Positions 1 to 7,330 of a DNA stretch of 64,000 nt are shown piece after piece; positions within the stretch are counted from its first letter, which is position 1, and each line of letters opens with the position of its first letter. Location: positions 16,529-80,528 of the forward strand of contig DVOM01000036.1 in NCBI GenBank assembly GCA_018713605.1. Reading direction: 5' to 3'. The notes beneath the pieces were generated by a model. The model did no database searches. It worked only from the letters and a program-made list of their open reading frames with translations, and was not told the DNA's origin. This DNA is from Scatacola_A faecigallinarum. Its GTDB lineage: Bacteria > Pseudomonadota > Alphaproteobacteria > RF32 > CAG-239. The position numbers were made by a program, and so were the translations under genes.

Positions 1-978
1 AGAATACTTGTAGTCATGCAGCGTTTGCATGCGCATGATTTATCCGGTTTTTTGTTTGAGAACGATCCTGATTTTAAGTCTATCGTCTTGCCGCTAATTG
101 CTGAAAAAGATGAAAAATGGCAAATAAAAAATCGTATTACCAAAACGATAACGACATATGAGCGGAAAAAAGGAGAATTGCTGCATCCGGAACGCGAAGG
201 CGAAAAAGTTGTAAACAGTTATCGCAATTCGATGAGCCCTTTTGTATTTTCTGCGCAGTATCAGCAGAATCCAATGCCTATCGGCAGCGGAATGATCAAA
301 CAGGAGTGGATGAAGTATTATCAAGCACTGCCATCAAGATTAGATAAAATTATTTTATCGTGGGATACAGCGGCTAAGGCTATGGAAAATAATGCTTATT
401 CTGCCTGCGCGGTTGTCGGAATCGGAAATGAAAATGGTCAGAAATATTATCTGATAGAGGTGTTTCGCGGCAGACTTAATTTTCCTGAATTAACAAAAAA
501 GGTTCAAGAAATGTCTGATAAATATGAAAGAATTGCGCAGGGGCGGACTATAACTTTGATTGAAGACGCCTCATCCGGAACTTCTTTATATCAAACGTTG
601 AAAGGCAGAATTGCAAGCCTGAAGTCTGTTTTTTGCAAAGGTTCTAAGGAGCAGCGCTTTAATATTGTCGCGTTAAAAACCGAGCAAGGGGACTTGTTGT
701 TTCCGGGAAAATATGAATCCTGGTTCACAAATTTTGAAGATGAGTTCTTAACTTTTCCGAATTCTTTATTCAAGGATCAATGTGACGCATTGAGCCAAGC
801 CCTGAATTATGGTTTGGAAAATTATAATCAGGTTTCGCAAAATATGCCGTTGGCCGCCCGCGTGGATACGATGTGCGGTATGGGCGGTTATAATACCGGC
901 ATAGAGGAACTCTATAGCATGAATAATATACCATATAAATCTAATGGAGGCTATGCTTGGTGGAATGGTAAATCTTAA
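1..978 (+). CDS. Phage terminase large subunit, C-terminal part (5' end outside window)
   Basis: The frame is open from base 1 and ends with TAA at 976-978, so the first ATG at 16 is internal and the gene starts before the window. The visible 325 residues begin with the end of the ATPase domain (VVMQRLHAHDLSGFL, the usual 'RLHEDDLTGHL' segment). They continue into the RNase H-like nuclease domain: LSWDTA carries the first acidic residue, LIEDASSG the second, and KDQCDAL the last. Terminases of this family cut concatemeric phage DNA and drive it into the prohead. No portal, capsid or small terminase gene follows, so this looks like the edge of a prophage or a prophage remnant rather than a complete packaging module. 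Confidence 0.85.
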   Translation, partial: RILVVMQRLHAHDLSGFLFENDPDFKSIVLPLIAEKDEKWQIKNRITKTITTYERKKGELLHPEREGEKVVNSYRNSMSPFVFSAQYQQNPMPIGSGMIKQEWMKYYQALPSRLDKIILSWDTAAKAMENNAYSACAVVGIGNENGQKYYLIEVFRGRLNFPELTKKVQEMSDKYERIAQGRTITLIEDASSGTSLYQTLKGRIASLKSVFCKGSKEQRFNIVALKTEQGDLLFPGKYESWFTNFEDEFLTFPNSLFKDQCDALSQALNYGLENYNQVSQNMPLAARVDTMCGMGGYNTGIEELYSMNNIPYKSNGGYAWWNGKS

Positions 979-984
979 GACGTT

Positions 985-1317
985 TTACTTGGCGATTATT
1001 TCAAAATTGTCAATCAGCTTTAGCAGAGATTCCTTTTGAGAATCAGTCATAAGGTTGAGTTTGCGGATGATTTTGTCTTTCACGTCCTGCTGCGATATAT
1101 CTTCTTTCAAATCTTTGGTAATATCAATGTCCAAAGCGAAAAGCAGTTTGTACAGCGAGTAGGAGCGCGGATTTTGCTTTTGATTCTCAATTAAGTTAAT
1201 AGACGAATAATCCATACCGCTCAGCTCGGACAATTTTTCACTGGAAATTTTGCCGGCTAATCGTCTTTTTCGAATAGAATCGCTGATAAGCCTTAAAAAC
1301 TCTTTTTCATTAAGCAT
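985..1317 (-). CDS. XRE-family transcriptional regulator
   Basis: A 110-residue protein with an N-terminal helix-turn-helix of the Cro/C1 type (about residues 10-65: 'ISSEKLSELSGMDYSSINLIENQKQNPRS') and a charged, probably helical C-terminal half that could serve in dimerisation. It converges on the terminase stop with a 6-bp gap and is divergent from the small genes starting at 1439. AAGGGG lies upstream of the ATG. Two matching dyads, ATTG-N8-CAAT, lie in the divergent intergenic region and are likely operators. I infer that it is a phage-type repressor of the rightward genes and of itself; nothing shows which signal it responds to. Confidence 0.8.
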   Translation of the reverse strand: MLNEKEFLRLISDSIRKRRLAGKISSEKLSELSGMDYSSINLIENQKQNPRSYSLYKLLFALDIDITKDLKEDISQQDVKDKIIRKLNLMTDSQKESLLKLIDNFEIIAK

Positions 1318-1337
1318 GCTTCACCCCTTAAAAATAT

Positions 1338-1387
1338 ATTGGGATGATACAATAGCTTTTTTGATAAAAGTATTGCGATAAAACAAT
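1338..1387. promoter_or_regulatory. Twin operator-like sites in the XRE divergent region
   Basis: Two 16-bp sites of the form ATTG-N8-CAAT lie at 1338-1353 (spacer GGATGATA) and 1372-1387 (spacer CGATAAAA), 34 bp apart. They share GAT at the same place in the spacer. A TATAAT hexamer at 1387-1392 abuts the second site, so a bound repressor would cover a rightward -10 element. Assignment to the adjacent XRE protein is inference. Confidence 0.5.
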
Positions 1388-1438
1388 ATAATTTTATTGA
1401 CTAAACAAAATAATTAAATCAACATAAGGAGAAAGAAA

Positions 1439-1732
1439 ATGGCGTTAGTTTACGTTACGGACATTGAATATCAGGCAGATATAAAAGTATTTGCCGTTAA
1501 TGAGAGGTATCAGGCTGATTTATGTTTTTTCGAGGTTGATCGAGATTACAAGGCCAATACGGAGGCAAAATGGTTTTTTGAAGATAAGGACTATAAAGCG
1601 ACGGTTAAAATATATTGGGTTGAACATGAGTATCAGGCAGATCTTAAAGTCTTCCGTGTTACGCAGGAACACCTAGCCGGTTGGCAAAAGAGCCACCGTT
1701 TGATTACGAGATTGGGAAAATACACATATTAA
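1439..1732 (+). CDS. Short tandem-repeat protein, DUF6150-like
   Basis: A 97-residue protein built from about five degenerate units of roughly 13-15 residues, each starting with Y-[QK]-A-[DNT] and ending in a V/E-rich strand: YQADIKVFAV, YQADLCFFEV, YKANTEAKWF, YKATVKIYWV, YQADLKVFRV. The pattern suggests a small all-beta repeat fold. I recognise it as resembling the DUF6150 family, whose function is unknown to me. AAGGAG at 1426-1431 sits 7 bp before the ATG, so the start is well supported. The gene begins a rightward cluster with the small membrane protein 12 bp downstream. No signal peptide or catalytic motif is visible. Confidence 0.65.
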   Translation: MALVYVTDIEYQADIKVFAVNERYQADLCFFEVDRDYKANTEAKWFFEDKDYKATVKIYWVEHEYQADLKVFRVTQEHLAGWQKSHRLITRLGKYTY

Positions 1733-1744
1733 AGGAGATAAAAA

Positions 1745-1993
1745 ATGACAGAGGAAGTTAAAAAAGAAACCCCAAAAACAAAATTGCCCGGCTTGCCGCC
1801 GTTGGCTGCGTTTATTTATGCGGTTCTCATTTTTATTATGACCATGGGGTACCTTAAGGTATTTCTTATCATGGGTTTAAGGATGAATCCTGATGAAGCC
1901 GGAATATTGTCATTTTTTGCGGGAGCCTTTTTTGCCTATATCGGCAACAAAGGAGTTAGAGCCATGTTTAAGTTGAGAGAACTGTTGAAATAA
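1745..1993 (+). CDS. Small membrane protein, possibly holin-like
   Basis: An 82-residue protein with a charged N-terminus (MTEEVKKETPKTK), one hydrophobic segment at about 20-45, a second at about 53-70, and a basic C-terminus ending KLRELLK. AAAGGAG at 1731-1737 gives a good ribosome site. It lies 12 bp after the DUF6150-like gene and ends 12 bp before the chosen start of the EEP gene, so the three are probably co-transcribed. Size, topology and phage neighbourhood would fit a holin, but there is no sequence proof. A generic small inner-membrane protein is equally possible. Confidence 0.5.
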   Translation: MTEEVKKETPKTKLPGLPPLAAFIYAVLIFIMTMGYLKVFLIMGLRMNPDEAGILSFFAGAFFAYIGNKGVRAMFKLRELLK

Positions 1994-2005
1994 AGGATGC
2001 AGATT

Positions 2006-2818
2006 ATGGTTAGGATATTACGCGCGGCAACTTGGAACTTTGGCTACGGTTCTGTTGGTTCACCCAGCAAGAATAACAAGACGAAAGTTCAAAAAGCCCT
2101 TGAATATCTGCGGAAAAATAATGTGGATATTGTTTTGGCGCAGGAAATTTTTGAACCAAGCGAGTTGCGGCGTCTTTATCCTAACCAGATTTATTCTGAC
2201 ATTCCCGTTTATAATCCGCAGGGGCAAGGATTATGGGGCGCGATGGATTTTTCGATCGATACACGCAATAACAATAGCCGCCCTAAATGGGGAACGGCGA
2301 TATTGGCTGCCGAGAATGTCAATTTGAACAAAATTGAGTTAAAATATAGCACGGCCTATCCGGGAAGCATGACTGTTGCACAGATTGCAGGAATGGACAT
2401 TGCCGTTATTTCCATGTATGGCAAAAATGTCTGCGATTATGATAAAGTAACGGCTTTTTCGTATCTGGCCAATCTGCATCGCTGTTTATCCGATACTGCG
2501 CCGCTGCTGGACGGTTTTTCTTCTGCCAAAAGATTTATTATTGCCGGCGATTGGAATGCCGGGCCGCAATGGGATAAGGAGAAGTCGCGCAAGAATTTTA
2601 ACTTTTTTGAGCGGTTAGCAACCTTTGATCTTAAGGATTGTTTGAGGCATTTTCCTGACGGCGGTTATGAAACAACATTTAAACATAACGGGAATCGACA
2701 GATAGACTGGATGTTTGCCAGCCAGACGTTTACCGCCCATAATCCGCATGTTGATTATGCGGCGGAGATTGAGGATTTGTCTGATCATTACCCGATAATT
2801 GCGGAATTTGAGATATGA
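2006..2818 (+). CDS. Endonuclease/exonuclease/phosphatase-family protein
   Basis: A 270-residue protein with the DNase I-like (EEP) signature motifs: RAATWNFGYG at the N-terminus, LAQEIF with the metal-binding Glu, AGDWNAGPQWD (Asp/Asn pair) and the terminal SDHYPI (Asp-His pair). These enzymes hydrolyse phosphodiester or phosphomonoester bonds with Mg2+. An ATG at 1997 is also in frame, but the TAAAGG at 1991-1996 then has no spacing. The ATG at 2006 is 9 bp away and is preferred. There is no signal peptide, so it is probably cytoplasmic. It overlaps the next gene by ATGA. A phage-encoded DNA nuclease is plausible; the substrate cannot be read from the sequence. Confidence 0.8.
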   Translation: MVRILRAATWNFGYGSVGSPSKNNKTKVQKALEYLRKNNVDIVLAQEIFEPSELRRLYPNQIYSDIPVYNPQGQGLWGAMDFSIDTRNNNSRPKWGTAILAAENVNLNKIELKYSTAYPGSMTVAQIAGMDIAVISMYGKNVCDYDKVTAFSYLANLHRCLSDTAPLLDGFSSAKRFIIAGDWNAGPQWDKEKSRKNFNFFERLATFDLKDCLRHFPDGGYETTFKHNGNRQIDWMFASQTFTAHNPHVDYAAEIEDLSDHYPIIAEFEI

Positions 2819-3246
2819 AAAAGGGTAATGTAATGTTTTGGAAATTCTTATTTTTAGGCTTTATTGTATGTTTTTCTGTTCAAGCACAGGAAAAAGCCAA
2901 TAGTACCAGCGAACAAAATGATTATGGTATCTTTATTATCGGTGTTGCGATTTATTTACTTTTTAAAGCAGTGGGGGTTATCTGGCATTATCGCTGTCCG
3001 AAATGCAAAAAATGGTGGGTAATGCGACAGGAAAAGAAAGAACTGCTGAATACGGATGTTATGACCGAATCCAGAAAAGAAGAAATAAAAGACAATAACG
3101 GAAATGTGCTGCGGGTAGAGGAAGTAAAGGTTCCTGTATTGGTTCATCATTATGAAATTTGGCGAAAATGTAAGCATTGCGGACATCTTGTTAAGATTTT
3201 TGAAGACGAGAAGGAAGAAAAATATAACAGAACAACGCTTAAATAA
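2815..3246 (+). CDS. Membrane protein with zinc-ribbon cysteines
   Basis: A 143-residue protein starting at an ATGA overlap with the EEP gene; an ATG at 2833 (MFWKFLFLGF) is an alternative start. The N-terminus looks like a signal peptide ending VQAQ, followed by a second hydrophobic stretch (IFIIGVAIYLLFKAVGVIW). The rest is a soluble region with two Cys pairs, YRCPKCKKWW and KCKHCGH, spaced by about 50 residues. These would suit a zinc ribbon. I do not recognise the family. Co-directional tight spacing places it in the same transcript as the EEP gene. Confidence 0.55.
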   Translation: MKKGNVMFWKFLFLGFIVCFSVQAQEKANSTSEQNDYGIFIIGVAIYLLFKAVGVIWHYRCPKCKKWWVMRQEKKELLNTDVMTESRKEEIKDNNGNVLRVEEVKVPVLVHHYEIWRKCKHCGHLVKIFEDEKEEKYNRTTLK

Positions 3247-3261
3247 TGAGAGGAAACAGAT

Positions 3262-4242
3262 ATGCGGAAAATTAGTTGGCTGGCGATTTTGTTGATAGGC
3301 GGATGTACTCTGATAGTAGAACAGAGTAATCTTGTTTCCTTAAATGATTCTTCAGAATTCCGCCTTCTGAATGAACAGGTATTCATACGCTCGTGCCGTC
3401 AGCTTAAGGAAGAAAGTTATGATATTTTCTATGCGGCGGAAAATCAAAAATGTCTGGAAGAGAATGCCAAGCAAATGCAAAAGCTGTCCGAACAGATTGA
3501 GCAGACGAATGATTTAATTAAGAAAGAGAAACTTCTTGATGATGTATTGGTAAGTTCTGAAAAGTTTGATGCCTGTAAAATATCTAAGGGGTTAACTGTT
3601 GCCGGTTTTGCTGAACAATCTAATGATAGCGCTGTTACATACTGGAAGCGTGATAAAATAATCGCTTATTTTACCCAAGTCTATCAGATTTGTGAAAACG
3701 GAGAATATTTTGATAAGAATGACGGAAACCGTATTGTTGCGGATTATCAAACTGTGGCGCGGCAAAAAGAGAAAAATACGCCGAAGATAGAAAAATTTAA
3801 GGAATTAAAAAGCGAAATTTCCTCTCAAAATCAGATGAATAAAAAGATTGCGGCGCTTTTAGTCGAGGACAATCCGATTATAAGAAAAATGCAACAGGCG
3901 GCTCCGGATTTTATGCGGGTAAAGGTTAATAAATGTCCGATTATCTTTTTTGTCCAGTTTCTTATAGAAGATGCGGCAAAGTTTAATTCTGATTTTGCCT
4001 TTACTGACAACTATCAGTTTATGAAAAAAGGCGCAGACACGCTTGTTTTGACTGTCGGCGATATTGAATATACTTTCCTGAAAAAAGGAAAAAACAGCGC
4101 GGATGTCATCGTTGTCAAAGATGTTGACCAATGGGGCAATCAAATAATCAATAAAAGCACTATTCTAAATAACATTGATGTTTCCTCATCGTGCTGGGGG
4201 TATGTGAGACATCGAGGAAGAGCAAATTATAATTTCTATTAG
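3262..4242 (+). CDS. Putative lipoprotein of unknown function
   Basis: A 326-residue protein with a short signal sequence and lipobox (LLIGGC, Cys15), so a lipid-anchored envelope protein is expected. A helical, coiled-coil-like stretch rich in K/E/Q lies at about residues 65-95 (LEENAKQMQKLSEQIEQ). No catalytic motif is recognisable, although five further cysteines are scattered through the chain. It is the last gene of the rightward cluster starting at 1439 and is followed by a long AT-rich gap. It could be a phage-borne surface or superinfection-exclusion lipoprotein, but that is only a guess from context. Confidence 0.55.
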   Translation: MRKISWLAILLIGGCTLIVEQSNLVSLNDSSEFRLLNEQVFIRSCRQLKEESYDIFYAAENQKCLEENAKQMQKLSEQIEQTNDLIKKEKLLDDVLVSSEKFDACKISKGLTVAGFAEQSNDSAVTYWKRDKIIAYFTQVYQICENGEYFDKNDGNRIVADYQTVARQKEKNTPKIEKFKELKSEISSQNQMNKKIAALLVEDNPIIRKMQQAAPDFMRVKVNKCPIIFFVQFLIEDAAKFNSDFAFTDNYQFMKKGADTLVLTVGDIEYTFLKKGKNSADVIVVKDVDQWGNQIINKSTILNNIDVSSSCWGYVRHRGRANYNFY

Positions 4243-4735
4243 TGCCTTCCCAAAAAGATATTTGGTGATAAAATTTAATTTTATTACTGTGAAAACATAT
4301 ATGTTTTTTTGTAAATTAGAAACCTTATCAATTTATTGCAATATTAAACAGTTTTTTGTATTTATTTAATAAATCCTGACAATCATCATCACAAATATCT
4401 GCATTTAGCTTTTTTTACTTCTAATTAATGTGTCTTTTGGCATCATGGATGATTTCTTTCTATGTTACAGTCTGTAATATAATTTCCATTGAATTTTTCT
4501 TCTAGGTATCCTTCTTGGGTAAATTTGGATCTAATAATATTTGAAATTTGACTAGAGGGCAAACAATATTGTTATAAACAATCCTCCATTTCTCTGAATA
4601 TGCTCTCTTATTATAATCTTGTTTTCATATTATTAATTTAAAATACTTTCAAAACTAATTTTTTAACGTATTGACATTGAAATAAAAAACATATATTAAT
4701 TTACCAAATAGGTAAATTTTAAGAGAATAACTATA
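4243..4735. other. AT-rich intergenic stretch
   Basis: About 490 bp with strikingly low GC and no plausible reading frame on either strand. It marks the left side of the AT-rich island. Apart from the palindrome at 4698-4718 I see no repeat, RNA gene or clear terminator in it. Confidence 0.6.
4698..4718. promoter_or_regulatory. Palindromic operator candidate upstream of the toxin gene
   Basis: Perfect 8-bp inverted repeat AATTTACC / GGTAAATT separated by AAATA, ending 17 bp before the GTG start at 4736. Position and symmetry fit an autoregulatory site bound by the HTH antitoxin encoded in the same operon, as is usual for HigBA-type modules. Confidence 0.5.
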
Positions 4736-5059
4736 GTGAAATTAATAATAGATAATGGACGCTTAATAAAGCAATTAAGCGATGAGAAGAACTCAAAAAA
4801 GGCTTTTGGGGAATTGTCTGACTCTGTATATAGGAGAATCCAATATCTAGAAGCAGCAGAAACTCTTGCAGATGTTTCGCATCTTCCTCCTCATAGAAGA
4901 CATGTATTGACGGGGAAATATAAAGGGTGCTTTGCAATTTGTGTTGACAAGCGGCTTAGAATAATTTTTAAGCCAAACGAGGATGGTAATAACGATATTT
5001 CAAATTTATCCAACATAAGAGAAGTATGCATAATTGCAATTGAGGACTATCATGACTGA
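4736..5059 (+). CDS. HigB/RelE-like toxin
   Basis: A 107-residue protein starting at GTG. The C-terminal half has the HigB-type pattern 'HLPPHRRHVLTGKYKGCFAI' followed by 'KRLRIIFKP', which resembles the 'plasmid maintenance killer' branch of the RelE superfamily. Those toxins are ribosome-dependent mRNA interferases. Basic residues (HRRH, KRLR) are where RNA contacts would be expected. The stop codon overlaps the antitoxin start by 8 bp, the typical toxin-first HigBA order. The region upstream carries a palindromic operator candidate. Assignment as a toxin rests on the pattern and gene pairing; activity is inferred. Confidence 0.7.
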   Translation: MKLIIDNGRLIKQLSDEKNSKKAFGELSDSVYRRIQYLEAAETLADVSHLPPHRRHVLTGKYKGCFAICVDKRLRIIFKPNEDGNNDISNLSNIREVCIIAIEDYHD

Positions 5060-6182
5060 GATGGAAAAGAAAATGAGCAACAACCCAAAAATTATATATG
5101 AAGGTATTCCATATTTTCATCCAGGACTGTTATTGAAGGAAATCTTGGAGGCTAGAGGTATTGAGCAAAAAGATTTTGCACAAAGAACGGGATTTACAGA
5201 AAAACATATATCCTATGTATTAACCGGTAAATCAGATATTACTCCATCTTTTGCTGAAAAATTGGCGATAACCTTAGAAGAATCTGCTAATACGTGGATG
5301 AATTTGCAGTCTAAATTTGATGTAATAAAAAAAGAAGTCGAGTTAGCGGAAGAATTAAAAGATCATGTTAAATTGCTTAAAGATTTTCCTATCAAGGATA
5401 TGGTAAAGAATAGGTTAATTGCTCCAGTAAAAGAGCCATGGAAACAAGTAAGAGAGCTTATGTCGTTTTTTGCTGTGGGAGACATAACAAAACTAAAACA
5501 ATTTTCAATTAACAACTACTCTGTTAGATATAGGGCATTAAATACAGGCGAAACATCCGAAGCTAAAGCTGTTCTATTTAGATGGGGAGAGAAGATTGCT
5601 ATTGGACGAGAAACTCCACCACCCTATAAAAAAGAACTATTAGAACAGGCTGTAATAAATATTCGGAATAACATGTTATTATCTTTCGCAGACGCCTTAG
5701 AGTATATAAAAGAAGAACTTAAAAAAGCAGGTGTTATATTCATATTTACCCCAAAAATTAGCAATGCACCTGCTTCCGGATATAGTTATAGGTATAAAAG
5801 TAATCCTGTTATTCTTATAACCTACCGAAATCGGCAAATTGATACTTTTTGGTTTTCTTTATTCCATGAAATATATCATATATTAAATGGTGATCTTGAT
5901 ATGGAAGAAAGTAAAGAAATGGAAATTGCTGCAAATAAGTATGCAAAAAATACTATTATTCCTTTAAAAGATTGGGTTCTTTTCTGGGCTGGCAATTCCA
6001 GGAATATTACAGAAGAAAAGATATTAACTTTATCGTCTAAGTTTAATGTTCCTAAAGCAAGTATTATAGGACGGCTTCAGGTGGAAAAATTTATTAAACA
6101 ATGTGATTTTTTATACTTAAAAGAAAAAATGGATATTAAAACATTTGATGGAATAATATTTGAAGAGGAGAATATTTTATGA
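5052..6182 (+). CDS. HigA-type HTH antitoxin fused to ImmA/IrrE-like metallopeptidase domain
   Basis: A 376-residue protein. Residues about 22-85 form a HigA-type HTH ('HPGLLLKEILEARGIEQKDF', then 'TGFTEKHISYVLTGKS'). A linker is followed by a C-terminal ImmA/IrrE-like domain with the zinc motif HEIYH at 272-276 and a following 'NGDLDMEE' acidic segment. In ImmA and IrrE, such domains cleave repressors to switch on phage-like or stress genes. A TTG at 5034 is in frame, but TGAGGA at 5041-5046 points to the ATG at 5052. It overlaps the toxin by 8 bp and the next gene by ATGA, so one operon is likely. The fusion would let one protein bind the operator and carry the protease. Confidence 0.75.
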   Translation: MTEMEKKMSNNPKIIYEGIPYFHPGLLLKEILEARGIEQKDFAQRTGFTEKHISYVLTGKSDITPSFAEKLAITLEESANTWMNLQSKFDVIKKEVELAEELKDHVKLLKDFPIKDMVKNRLIAPVKEPWKQVRELMSFFAVGDITKLKQFSINNYSVRYRALNTGETSEAKAVLFRWGEKIAIGRETPPPYKKELLEQAVINIRNNMLLSFADALEYIKEELKKAGVIFIFTPKISNAPASGYSYRYKSNPVILITYRNRQIDTFWFSLFHEIYHILNGDLDMEESKEMEIAANKYAKNTIIPLKDWVLFWAGNSRNITEEKILTLSSKFNVPKASIIGRLQVEKFIKQCDFLYLKEKMDIKTFDGIIFEEENIL

Positions 6183-7330
6183 CAGAATATGTTTTTTACT
6201 ATCCAATTTTAAAATGGAAGCAAGGAGAATACAAAGCTCTTCATAGTCTAAACCCACAAATAAAAGATCGTATTTGTCCAATTATTGAGATAACACCTAT
6301 AGGTTATGATCCTGAAAGTAAAGAAAATAGAATAACAATAGATGAACATATAAAAGACATTGGTATAAGGCTGCGAAAATATTGGGAAGATAGAACATCT
6401 TTTATTGATACTATAAAATTAGATGCACCAGAAGAACAAAAACCTGCATATGTAAATAAAATTTTTGATAATTGTTTTAATTCTTTTTGCAGAGTTATTC
6501 CAGTTGTTCACTTGAAAGATAGTGATCAATTATTGAAAACATATAAAGAAATCATAAAAAAACATAGATATGGCTGTATGCTAAGGGTAAATATGAATGA
6601 AATTGCGGATGATATAGCAGATAAAGTGAGAGCAATTTTAGAGAAACTTGATACTAATGCTACAGAAACATACTTATTAGCTGATTTTGATGTTATCAAA
6701 ATTGGTGACGATGAAGTTTATGATATTTATTCTGAGCAATTATGCAAAATATTTAATATTTTTGATTGGCATACAACAATAATTGCAGGATCCTCTTTCC
6801 CAGAAGAAATGACAGATGGAACTCTCAATAATAGATATGAGTGGAATTTATATGACAATTTTCTGAAGAAGTTTGCGATAACATCTAAAGAACCTAAATT
6901 TTCTGATTATTATATTTTAAATCCTGAGCATTCTTTTCCTCATGATGGAAAAATAATTAAGCCGAAAGCTAAATTACGTTATACCACAAATAATGGATGG
7001 TATTTTAATAAAATTCCTCCAAAATCAAAAAGAAATAAAGATATAGATGAAGTGGGTAAAGAATTAACAGAAGGAGAAAAATATAAATTTCTGTGTAAAG
7101 ATTTAATAGCTAACTCTATTTTTAGAGGACCCTCATTTTCAAAAGGTGATGAATACATATATAAACAAGCAACAGATCCAAAAGCTAAAGGAGGAAATGC
7201 ATCAATCTGGGTGGAAGCTTCTACTAATCAACACCTTACCAAGGTCGTAAATGATTTGTCCAAGCTTCTCGGTTTTTCATTGCGTTGCGAACAAGGTCTT
7301 TTAGGTCTTTTAGAGAGAACTCTTGAGTAA
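6179..7330 (+). CDS. T4-beta / sce7725-like family protein
   Basis: A 383-residue protein beginning 'YVFYYPILKWKQGEYKALHS', which I recognise as the start of the 'beta family' (phage T4 beta-like) proteins, called sce7725 when next to sce7726. Other family-like landmarks are 'ICPIIEITPI', a central 'IIAGSSFPEEM', and a C-terminal 'WVEASTNQHLTKVVNDLSK'. The molecular function of the family is not known to me. Translation is coupled to the HTH-peptidase gene through an ATGA overlap. Its 3' end runs 95 bp antisense into the convergent sce7726-like gene. Codon use is AT-rich like its neighbours and unlike the core genome. Confidence 0.7.
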   Translation: MTEYVFYYPILKWKQGEYKALHSLNPQIKDRICPIIEITPIGYDPESKENRITIDEHIKDIGIRLRKYWEDRTSFIDTIKLDAPEEQKPAYVNKIFDNCFNSFCRVIPVVHLKDSDQLLKTYKEIIKKHRYGCMLRVNMNEIADDIADKVRAILEKLDTNATETYLLADFDVIKIGDDEVYDIYSEQLCKIFNIFDWHTTIIAGSSFPEEMTDGTLNNRYEWNLYDNFLKKFAITSKEPKFSDYYILNPEHSFPHDGKIIKPKAKLRYTTNNGWYFNKIPPKSKRNKDIDEVGKELTEGEKYKFLCKDLIANSIFRGPSFSKGDEYIYKQATDPKAKGGNASIWVEASTNQHLTKVVNDLSKLLGFSLRCEQGLLGLLERTLE

